A stretch of DNA of 64,000 nucleotides from Micrasema longulum (lineage: Eukaryota > Arthropoda > Insecta > Trichoptera > Brachycentridae): the NCBI GenBank assembly GCA_022494885.1, contig JAGVSM010005018.1, positions 181,571 through 245,570 of the forward strand. The letters are read 5' to 3'. The translations under genes and the position numbers were made by a program. A model generated the notes under the pieces. That model was not told the origin of the DNA and did not search any database. It saw only the letters and a program-made list of their open reading frames with translations. Of this stretch, positions 35,836-45,569 are shown in pieces (position 1 is the stretch's first letter; each line of letters starts with the position of its first letter).

Positions 35836-35935
35836 AGTGCTTGTCGGTGAACCAAGTGTACATAAATGTCAGTGCCTGTCGGTGAACCAAGTGTACATAC
35901 ATGTCAGTGCCTGCCGGTGAACCAAGTGTACATAT
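35836..35935 (+). repeat. Three tandem copies of a 35-bp unit
   Basis: The unit CAGTGCCTGTCGGTGAACCA, then AGTGTACATACATGT repeats three times with period 35. There are a few differences in the first copy and one in the third (CTGCCGG). It lies about 500 bp upstream of the ASL start codon. Confidence 0.85.
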
Positions 35936-36219
35936 ACATTTCATTTGTGCTAGTAGGGACACTAGAATATTATTTGAAAATGTTCTGTCAGGTACACATA
36001 AGCAAAGGTTCATTAAAGATTTTAATGGACTGCACATTGCCAGTACTTACTCAGAGCCGGACCTATGGTAGGTTTAGTTGGCACATAGAACCAAACACTT
36101 GCTTACAAGGGAGGGGAGAATAATATGCTCATATTAATTTACAAACATGAATATTCCCACCCCTTTTCAATAAGTGATGGGGCGCTAGATCCCGTTAGAT
36201 CCGACCTTTATTATTTGCA

Positions 36220-36245
36220 TTTTATTATATATATATATATTTTAA
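36220..36245. repeat. Short AT dinucleotide tract
   Basis: About ten AT dinucleotides, from TTATTATATATATATATATT, about 220 bp upstream of the ASL start codon. Confidence 0.7.
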
Positions 36246-36457
36246 TGTGTATCTATAAACAGCATTCAAAAGAGAACATGTATACAGAAAAGTTATAAAT
36301 TATTTAAATGTATTGTTATTTATCTTTTGTAAATATTTTCAGTATTTTTCCATTACCTTAATGTATCATGTTTTTTTTAAACACCACATTTAATTAAAAA
36401 TGAAATATATACATTTTATGCATATTTTTACGAACATAATGGTAATTTTGAATAGTA

Positions 36458-39400
36458 ATGCTTGAACGATTTTGGTTTTTGAAGAAATCTGAGGGTGGTC
36501 GCTTGTGGGGAGGTTGCTTTTCCGGGAGTACAGCTCCATGTTTGGTCCGCCTCAACAACTCTATAAATGTGGATCAAAGGATGTATAAGGAGGACATTAG
36601 AGCGAGCCGAGTGTATGCAGAGGCCTTGCTGAAGGCAAACGTAATCACTCAAGAAGATTGCAATGCCATTGTTGAAGGATTGAAGAAGGTAAAAGTATTG
36701 GCTTAAATATTTAACGTGGTGTATATCGATGGTCCCGTTCATTAATCAGACATTTTCAAATTATAAGACTAGAGATAGTAAAAAAATAAATGGAAGCAAA
36801 AAATCTAATATTGTTGATTGGTGACAGAATTTTACAGATATTTAGAGGTTTCGTACATTGGCAAGATGTTTTCATATTAGTGTGATGTCATTATTTAACT
36901 ATGTAGAAGATTTTCAACATTGCATAATTTTTATTTTAGTAGTGAATTAGATAGAGGAACTTTTAAATAAAGCTGCATACCTACTTGCTCAAAGCTTATT
37001 GCCAATATGTCACTTACATTGTTTGTTCATAACTAGGCAAAATGTGACTACTTTTATTGCTAATTAATTTCAATTTATTCAGGTTATCATCATATTTTTC
37101 TTACCCACACCTAATAGTGCATACAGCACTGCAGCATACTTGATGATTTGTTTCATGAAGGCAAAAATATTGAATTTACAATTTGTGCCAGTCCAGGGAC
37201 AATGTATTATTGTGGAGTAAAAGCATCTTTATAAATCAATACAGTAAAACTCCATTTATTTGAACTCGAGTTATCCGGATTGCTAAATATCAGGATAGTT
37301 ATCAGGAAATAAAAAAATAAGGGGATTTTATAATAACAAATAAAAAAGGGTACTAACGGGTAGCGCGTTTCTTCGTCAAAGCGATTAACTTCGCTGGACA
37401 CGTTTAAGCTAGATTTTATGTGATAACGTCTGGCAATAATTAATCCGGATTATTGGAGTTTTACTGTATTTCACTTCAACCTGGCTGGAAATCGAACCTG
37501 AGATATGTCAAACGCTAGACTACAAGGTAGACAAAATGTTATTAGGTTAGGTTAGCAAAATGGTAATTAAACGAAACATTATACGGAGCAGCTAGTCAAT
37601 CAAGCGAGACGGGTTGTAGTTTCGTGGTAGTGTCGAAGATCAGAGGATCGGATTTTTTGAGGTACAAACCTGCTTTATAACAAGTTATATCCAATTTTCT
37701 AAAACCGTTATTAACAACTGAAAGAAAATAACGCCACCTATTGAACTTTCAAGGTTTACATATGAGTATAAAGGATCAACACTTTACTATCTACATAGGT
37801 GTAAATTAATAATGAATAAGTATTGTGATTGTATTAAAATATCAAATATTATTAGGTTGAGCAAGAGTGGAAGAAGGGGGAGATGGTTCTAACTGAAAAT
37901 GATGAAGATGTTCACACAGCCGTAGAGAGGAGACTCGGAGAAATAATTGGAGAGCCAGCTCGACGCCTGCACGCCGGAAGGAGTCGCAATGACCAGGCTA
38001 CTACCGACACTAGACTCTGGATGTTAAATAACATTCCAACTATACAGGGAATGATAAAGGAACTTTTAAAGGTAAACTTTTGTCAAAAGATAAAGTGATA
38101 AAGTCAGAACTTTACGATTCTACACAAACCAACCTGCAACCTCCATCGTTAAAATCTCATCCATATATTTTATTTCACAAAAATCAATACACATCAAAGC
38201 AATACATATGTATATAACTTTCAAATGTTTAATAATGATGACAAAATATACTAAAAAAGTAAAATTGGAAAATAATCATTTGAAGTTACAAAATCTAGAG
38301 GACTGCTGTTGCCATAATCAGTTATAAATTTTTGGTAATTACATACAGACAATACTGGATCGAGCCAAGTACGAGATGAACATCTTGCTGCCTGGATACA
38401 CTCATTTACAACGGGCACAACCAGTCAGGTGGAGTCACTTCTTACTCAGGTAGAAATTACTTCAGTTTGTCTTTTATGTTTTATATTCATTGAAATGAGA
38501 AAGTTCATTGCTATGGGAAATTGGACATAAAAATGTTTTCTTATACGTGGTAAAATTTGAGTATTTCATTTAATGGCTAAGTTTCTCAAAAATGAATTTA
38601 TTTATTTATATTTTTCTCTTACAAACTATAGTATAATATATTATAATAAACAAAATATTCACAGTTTTAAAAACAAGGTATATATGTACATCTATATTAT
38701 TTATATTACAAAACGCACAATGAAAATAACAAAAACCTAAGATAAGCTATACACTTGTGAAGCGCTTGATTCAATATTGGTTTGGGCGAATGCGACAATC
38801 CATTTTACTTCTACCTAGCTCCTAATGATAATAATAGCTAGCTAATAAAAATGGACTACTTCGAACTATGCCATAAGTTCTTCCAAATCAATCAATGACA
38901 GAGTGTTGAGGTTTCTGGTTTCCAGGAAGCCAACTTACCAGTCAGCAGAACTTACCGATGAGAGCTTGTGACATCACGGGTGGAGTAATTAAAAAATTTC
39001 AAAACTTATATCACTGAAAAAAATCATAGCACTGATACATAAAAATAAAAACATTTTTTTTGGGTTAGTTAGAGAATCTATTAACAAATTAATATTGAAA
39101 AAAAACACTAAACTTCCTCATTATGCTAGTGGCAGATCCTTATGCCATTTGTCAGTCATTGTATTTTATATGTTATCATTCATGTTTATATAGTAAATAT
39201 ATGTTCCGAATACAAGCTTTCATTACAATTTTTCTTGTTAAAAATAAAGAACACAATAGGGAAATATCACATACTACGAATACCAATAAAAATGTGTGAA
39301 ATGGATTGAGATTTTTTTTTCCAAAATCAATATGGGTTTTGTGGAGAAATGTTTTAATACATAACTTTTAAAATCAAACTGTTAAAAAACATGTCTACCA

Positions 39401-42400
39401 TAACGCGACCCATTTGGCCTTGACACTTGCAACATCAAGGTTCGTGATAATGTTCTATTTAAATTTAAATGGTCACAAACAAAGTTCAAATATTAACCGA
39501 ATCGTAACGTATTAGAGGCGTGGGCAATGCAATGGACAACTTTTGCGGGAATTTAAAATGATTTTTTTATGCTACATTAGTACTTATCAAAGTTTAAAAA
39601 AAATAAAAAAAAAATTATACAACAGTATTTTGTAAACCCACATTGATTAAAATTGTTTAAAAAAATCGTGATACTTCCCTATTATGTAAGTAAGTCTTGA
39701 AGCTTGTAACAGTCATGCTTGGAGTCTGCAAGCTGACATGGAGTTACTGGAGACTACGGCTCTGAGGACAGGAACATTACCACTGGGAAGCGGAGCACTT
39801 GCTGGAAACCCCTATCCAGTTGATCGCCAAGAAATGGCCAAAAAATTGGGATTTACTAAAATATCTATGAATAGCATGAATGCAGTTGGCAACAGAGATT
39901 TTGTAGGTAATGAATCATTCTACATTACATTTTAAATTGAAATCAATGAAATATTTGTCAGAGATTGTGATTAATAAATATTATAAACCATAATTATGTT
40001 AATACATAGTTATTGTACTTTAATTTTATTAAAAAATATAACATGACCACAAAATATTTTTTTAAATCCTAACAAATATTCACTATCACCCTTCCCTTGT
40101 GCGTACTTCTCTGCACCTATGTAGGGAATTTTAAAAGCGAATAGTAAAATTATATTACTACTGAGAATTGTTAAATAAATGTTTAAAATTAGTTTAAATT
40201 TCACTTTTGTAGCATGTTATTTTGAAACAAAATGAAGTTCTGGTGTACATAATAAGGAAAACACAAAGGAATAGGAATTACGATGTTTTTAAAAAGATTT
40301 GATGAAACAGACATTTGTACACATTGCCAACTCCACATCAGCTGACAGACGTCTTACGCTTAGATCAGCTACATCTACGTCGAAAGGAAAAGTTATGATA
40401 CCTCTACGCGAACAGCGCACTAAATTCGGCGAACGTGCATTTGCGGTCGCAGGCCCTACGGCATGGAATGCTCTCCCAGCAGAAATCCGAAACTGTGAGA
40501 GTGAAGTGATATTTCGGAAGAAACTTAAAACCCACTTGTTCTCTAAATCATTTGAATAAATTCTTAGCACGTGGTGGAAAAGTAATACGAAAAAGTACAT
40601 AATTTTTCTTAAATTAAAATTAAATTTATATCTTTATATAATCACTTTGTAAAGCGCCCTTGAGGTATTATATTACGGAAATGGCGCTATATAAGTTGTC
40701 CATAATTATTATTATTATTATCATTGCATAATTAGTTACTAGTAAAACTTGAATAATTCAGAATATTTCTAGTTGAATTCCTATTCTGGTGTACTCTGTG
40801 TGGAGCTCACTTAAGCAGACTGGCTCAGGATCTGATTCTGTATAGCACATCCGAGTTTGGTTTTGTGCGCATCAGTGATGAATACTCCACGGGAAGCAGC
40901 CTCATGCCGCAGAAGAGGAATGCGGATGGATTGGAATTGGCTCGAGCCGCTGTGGGTCCCCTTCTCGGCAACTGTACTGCCATGTTGACTACCCTTCATG
41001 CATTGCCCTCCACTTATAATAAGGATCTCCAGGGGGACAAGAAGATGATCTTTGAGTCATTCGATACCATATGTCAAGTTCTGGAGGTGGTTAATGGGAC
41101 AGTGAAGACACTGACAGTAAGTATTCCATTACTAATTGCACCGACAGGCGCCGTGGCGCAGTTGGTTAGACGGCCAACTCTGAAACTGGGGTCACAGGTT
41201 TGATTCCCACCAATAGGTCTAGTTGTTGTGGTGTATTTTCCATAACCTCTTTCCAAATCCCCACTTTTCCACCTTCTGACAAATCTTTAAAATAGAAGCT
41301 TAGAGTGTTAATCCTTGAAAAAAAAAACAATCATTTCATATTTAGAAAATGTTGCATGACCTTCAACAATGAGGAAGTACAGTGGTTTTTAATTATTTTT
41401 TTATTTGTTAATAGATTATCAAGCTAAAACAAATCAAAAATATATATATTTGTATGTATCGTATGATCATCGCTACGATTTTTTAAAGTTTTGAAATTAC
41501 TTCTCGCGTGGTATCACAAGTTGTTGACAGTGAGTTTACTTTACTTACTTTACTTTACTTTAGTACTTTAAAAAATCATAAAGATAATAGATACATATAA
41601 ATAAAAAAATAAACATTTTTGGAATAGATCGATAGTCTATTAACAATAAATAAAAAAAAGTTTTTTAAAACCACTGAATTTCCTCATTGCGAAACTGTTG
41701 ACTCGGGTTCCATTCCCGCCAGTTGAAAGAAACAATCGAAGAAAGATTTTTTCAAATTTTTTCTCAAATCATGTATTTTTCATAAATCCCTTCCATATTT
41801 TTTCTTTCTCACCATCAGACGAGCCTCTAAAATAGAAGCTTAGCAGGTTATTCCCTTTTTTTAGAACTTAAAATAATAACTTAAAAAAAATCATTAAATG
41901 TTCTACAGCTCTGTTGATGTAAATATATACATTTATTTATTTATACTTTTACAATGTTTATATTCTTTTTTATACAGAATAATGTTTCCTCACTGGGGTG
42001 TCCCGTGCCGAGGGAAACATTTTACAATAAGTAAAACATGCCTTTAATTAGTTATTTAACATAGTTAACATAATAATGAAATAAAAATGTAATTAATTTA
42101 ATAAACCTAATTATCATTAACATAATAAGCAATATAAACTAAAATAATCATAAAAAACACAACTAATTTATATAGGCCTGTAGACCTAATTTCATAAACA
42201 GTACACAATTTTTTACCTATTTGGCTTAATCCACTCATCGATCTGTGCGCAACCCACCTCCACTATCCATTTTTTAATAGCAATTTTATATTGTGAGTAC
42301 TTACTAATTGTCCTTATGGACAATGGAAGTAGATTGTACACTTTAACCGAGTAGTAGGCCAATCCTCTTTTAGACATACTCAAAATGTTGTCAAAAAATT

Positions 42401-43012
42401 AAATGTTTGTTTTTGGTTTTATCCAGGTAAATGAAGCCAGATGTGCAGGTGCTTTAGAAACGGATCAGTTAGCCACCCGATTGGCTCATTGGTTAGTAGG
42501 ACGCAATGTTCCTTTCCGCAACGCACATCACATAGCGGGGGCTGTAGTAGCTAAGGCTGGTGCACGTAAAATACCACTCAACCTGCTTACTAAGGAAGAG
42601 CTTACCAATATCAGGTACCTACCAAAACCTATATTTTTTACAAAAATATTATTATCTTTTACTTCTTAAATCTGAAACCATTTGATACAAAGGTAGACCT
42701 CTGTAAAAAACATACAAAGAGATAATGAAGGCCCAGCCCTGTTTTGCTGCATCAGTCTGTAATTTGTTACTAATAAATATTTTATTATGTTTTTTTTTTT
42801 TTGTAATTCTCGGATATAGAAGAATGTAGTGCAATTATTTGATACCTTATTGTAATATATTTTCTATTTGTAGTGAGCATTTATCTGGTGACATGTCTGA
42901 AATTTGGGATTATGAGGCAGCGGTTGAGGAACTTGCTGTTTCCGGAGGCACTTCCCGTGTTGCTGTACTGGACCAGATATACTCCCTCCAGAAATGGCTT
43001 CAGGGACATTAA
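36458..43012 (+). CDS. Asl: Argininosuccinate lyase
   Basis: It cleaves argininosuccinate to arginine and fumarate in the cytosol as a homotetramer (fumarase/aspartase superfamily). Exons are 36458-36688, 37856-38071, 38349-38449, 39713-39906, 40773-41116, 42427-42614 and 42874-43012. All phases fit and give 470 residues, against 464 in human. Family motifs in order are LWGGCF (16-21), HAGRSRNDQ (116-124), [13 protein letters not shown] with the conserved His at 168, [12 protein letters not shown], and the flexible signature loop [10 protein letters not shown] (288-297). In that loop the catalytic Ser289 and the Lys295/Asn297 pair are kept. It ends [10 protein letters not shown], then a short tail. 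Oddities are Cys20 where the family has Arg (WGGRF), and MPQKRNAD where MPQKKNPD is usual. The ATG at 36458 is the first in frame, but the residues before LWGG match no relative, so an upstream exon is possible. Introns hold a nested SINE and MITE, a CR1/L2 fragment and others. Confidence 0.95.
37085..37530 (-). repeat. SINE family A copy split by a MITE
   Basis: The tail and middle of a minus-strand SINE A lie at 37085-37241 (CACCTAATAGTGCATACAGC, then GTGCCAGTCCAGGGACAATG). Its head lies at 37469-37530 (CTGGAAATCGAACCTGAGAT). The element at 37242-37466 fills the gap exactly. Confidence 0.7.
37242..37466. mobile_element. TA-flanked MITE (CAGTAAAACTCC termini)
   Basis: The left end CAGTAAAACTCCATTTATTT, then GAACTCGAGTTATCCGGATT mirrors the right end AATCCGGATTATTGGAGTTT, then TACTG. 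TA is present on both sides. At 225 bp it is non-coding. Its left half also occurs in Khc intron 15 (14068-14150). Confidence 0.8.
38590..39000 (-). repeat. Possible retroelement 3' remnant in ASL intron 3
   Basis: The left end has TTTATTTATTTATATTTTTC, like the A-rich 3' tails of the minus-strand non-LTR copies here. The rest (for example TGATAATAATAGCTAGCTAA) has no readable coding frame. Confidence 0.3.
39252..39687. mobile_element. MITE-like element with 19-bp inverted ends
   Basis: CACAATAGGGAAATATCAC at the left is mirrored by GTGATACTTCCCTATTATG at the right, with two mismatches. The interior is AT-rich. The element ends about 25 bp before the acceptor of ASL exon 4. Confidence 0.6.
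40299..40725 (+). pseudogene. CR1/L2-like retrotransposon, C-terminal and 3' end fragment
   Basis: An open frame of 86 residues ends a reverse transcriptase [23 protein letters not shown], then [15 protein letters not shown] and a stop at about 40559. The same 3' block as at 29680 follows (AAGCGCCCTTGAGGTATTAT, then GGCGCTATATAAGTTGTCC) and an ATT repeat. This is the best-preserved 3' end of the family and lies just upstream of ASL exon 5. Confidence 0.85.
41148..41315 (+). repeat. tRNA-derived SINE, family C, copy 1
   Basis: It starts GGCGCCGTGGCGCAGTTGGT, then TAGACGGCCAACTC, with a B box CAGGTTTGATTCCCACC. It ends AAAATAGAAGCTTAGAGTGT, then an A run. The head is tRNA-like but its ends do not pair into an acceptor stem, so I call it a SINE. 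Confidence 0.7.
41367..41689. mobile_element. MITE-like element between two SINE C copies
   Basis: CAATGAGGAAGTACAGTGGT, then TTT at the left is mirrored by AAAACCACTGAATTTCCTCA, then TTG at the right (21 of 23 positions). It contains an ACTTT/ACTTTACTT microsatellite at 41525-41570. Confidence 0.65.
41695..41882 (+). repeat. tRNA-derived SINE, family C, copy 2 (head truncated)
   Basis: It keeps the B box (CTCGGGTTCCATTCCCGCCA) and the body end AAAATAGAAGCTTAGCAGGT shared with copy 1. The A-box region is missing, replaced by the end of the MITE at 41689. Confidence 0.6.
41930..42400 (-). pseudogene. Non-LTR retrotransposon C-terminal remnant
   Basis: On the minus strand the frame 42384-42213 reads [20 protein letters not shown], then [11 protein letters not shown] and IDEWIKPNR, then a stop. 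This resembles the last 60 or so residues of a reverse transcriptase ORF. The 3' UTR ends in a TAAATAAATAAATG-type tail at about 41930. It lies just before ASL exon 6. Confidence 0.55.
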
Positions 43013-43418
43013 AAAAAAAATCTACCCTGCATATTATGCATACATTATTTTATCGAAGAATTTACAAATAAAACTATATTATAAAACAACATATTGTATT
43101 ATTATTTCATATCACAGTGGACACTGCTGGGCCGGAGACAATGACCTCCGAATGCCGACAGATTTGGAACTGGTGTATTTTAATAAGGATAACAGTTATT
43201 TCACTGGAAATAATTATGCATCTAGTTGATTGTTTTAGGGATATTACGTTAATTATAAATTATCAAAACCTCTTCTCAATTAAAAAAAGAATATGTTTAC
43301 ATAGTATAGCTGACGAGCACCTAGTGATTTTGACTAAACAAATATTTCATTTTCAACTCAATTGGAAATAATATAATAAACTCGCACTAAAGTAGGCACT
43401 TATAAATCACAAAAATTA

Positions 43419-43635
43419 ATCTCAAAATGCAGAAAATCCTTCATTTCTCGGACAAGCAGTCCCTCCACAAACCCCTACCCCTCTCCTACCCAGCCGCTTC
43501 CCTTGTCTGCGTCTGGTGTGCATCGCTTTGTTTGTCAAATGCGTTTTTATCGCATTTTTTTGCCGGGAAGGGCTAGGGGTGCTAAAAGGAAGGGATGCTA
43601 GTCTGAGAAACTAAAGATTTACTCCATTTTGAGAT
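43419..43635. mobile_element. MITE with imperfect inverted repeats of about 80 bp
   Basis: ATCTCAAAATGCAGAAAATC, then CTACCCC on the left mirrors GGGGTGCTAAAAGGAAGGGA, then CTCCATTTTGAGAT on the right. It sits about 400 bp downstream of the ASL stop codon, beyond or at the end of its 3' UTR. Confidence 0.65.
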
Positions 43636-43799
43636 CATAGATATTTTATTTTTTAAATGTCTTTTTGGAATTTTTTTACTAGGATTTTTTTAAAGCTTAC
43701 CACGAGGAGTATTCCTCTGAAGTTTCGCGGTCTATCCCTGAAAAACCGTGAATAACATATTTTTATGTAAATGTAATTTTTATTTTATTTTATTAGGTA

Positions 43800-44860
43800 A
43801 TTCAACAAAGATACATACTAGAAAACATACAATTTGAAAGCATTCGTCAATACAATTTTACATGCATATATATCTTTAATTATAGAATTTCACAAAATAG
43901 ATTTATATATTAAGTTGTAATATATATTTTTAAATATTTTTTTACATTTTTTTTATACAGGATACAATGCAATAAAACATAAGTTCAATAAGTTGTACGT
44001 GTGTACTTATTGAATAAGATTTATTTCTAAGAGATTATTCGCAAAAGCTGAGAGAGTATCATTAAAAATGACAATTTTATTGTTTCGGCAGTATATATTA
44101 TATTCCCGACACATGCGGGCCATAGGTGTGTGGTATGTAGCATTATTTGAAAACAAAGGCAGTTTAAATATTTCCCGATGTCTGAGTGTTCTCAATCCCA
44201 CATTTATTTGTATTTTATTTAGGAGGTTAGTATCTACTTTGTAGTTTAATATTTTATACAGAAATTTGTATCGAAAACAACGCGACGTTTTATCAGAGAA
44301 TTAAAATGAAAAAGAGTTAGAAGTTGCTCGTAATTTGAATTTGAACGTGGGTTAGAAATTTGGAACTTTTACAAAAGGTACTTAAAGAACTTTTTTGAAC
44401 AGATTCTATTGAATTTATATGATTTTGATATTACGGACTCCATACGCATGAGGCATACTCAAGATTACTGCGAATCAAACTCATATATAGACATATGACA
44501 GTTTCCGTTTTTTTTTAAGGGTTTGGTTACTTTCTTTAGAAACCCCAGTAGTGACTTACGAGTTATGTAATCTATATGATGTTTAAAATTTAATTTTGTG
44601 TCAAAATAAACCCCGAGATCCTTAATAATGTTAACCCTATTTAATGGTTTGTCACCAAGAGAGTATTAAAAAATTATTGAGTTAATTTTACAAGTAAAAC
44701 TGATAGAGTGGCACTTTTTAATGTTTAATTACGTATCGTTTTTATGGCACCAACTCAATAAAGTTTGCAAATCAGTCTGCAGTTTAACACAATCCTTCAT
44801 TCTATCAGTTTTATTATATATTTTAAGGTCATCAGCGTACAAGAGAGACATAGGTACATT
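43800..44860 (-). pseudogene. Non-LTR retrotransposon, 3' half of the RT ORF
   Basis: On the minus strand: LCLSYADDLKIYNKTDRMKD (catalytic YADD kept), LQTDLQTLLSWCHKND, then RVNIIKDLGVYFDTKLNFK. With frameshifts it goes on to MGLRTLRHREIFKLPLF (44201-44007) and a stop. It is truncated before the YADD region. The A-rich 3' end lies near 43800. It sits between ASL and allantoinase. Confidence 0.75.
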
Positions 44861-45569
44861 TAAATTTAATTAGCAGGTCATACAAAATAAGACATGCAAT
44901 AAAATAAATACAACAATTTACCTCAACAATTTTAGAGTTTACTCTTCTTCGCATTCATTTTAGGGACATGTATTTTTTTTACCAAAACCGACTAGACTAC
45001 AAGATTATTATATGTTTAGTCTGTCTACTAGATTCCTAGATTGCTTTTACTAATTTTTTTTTGTAAAACATCGCAGACGTACGTAACGAAAATTTAAATA
45101 CTAAAGCATAGACTAAAGATCTATTACAATATACTAATAATAAAGTCAAAAGTAGGTAGGTACTTAAGAAATTGACAAACGTACGATGTGCGTACGATGT
45201 TGATAAATATTTTTTACTTGCTTCGTCTTGAAATGGTATTATTTTACGCGATTGGTGGGAAATTGACGATTCAAATTCCAGAAACTTAAACTATATAGTA
45301 TTAGTAATCTGTGCTTAAACTCTCGACTTAAACTTTGTTCAGAGATTATGTAGTAACTTTGCTAAAACTTCAACATTTTGTAATTTAGTTCAACTGTCAT
45401 GTCGCTACGGGACCGTTTTTGTGTTTACTGAATACTGATAAGATTTTATCGAGACATTATATTCGTTTGTGTTTTCATTTTTAATTAGTTTGAATCTCTG
45501 CAACACAGCTTTGCAGCTAGAATATTATACAGTATCGTATCGCCTTTGACCATATTAGACGTTCTCGAG
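44860..45569 (+). promoter_or_regulatory. Upstream region of allantoinase
   Basis: Unique-looking AT-rich DNA ahead of the allantoinase start, without a repeat or ORF. I cannot point to a core promoter motif. Confidence 0.3.

Noticed and set aside
35836..35935. CRISPR-like repeat array
   Set aside because: The units are directly adjacent with no unique spacers, and the window is clearly eukaryotic.
41148..41220. tRNA gene candidate with GGCGCAGTTGGTTAGA
   Set aside because: The sequence after the B box does not complete a cloverleaf, and the unit recurs at 41695 with a shared non-tRNA body.
42873..43229. 118-codon open frame overlapping the last ASL exon
   Set aside because: It is a different frame from the ASL exon at 42874-43012, which splices in phase and ends at the expected length.
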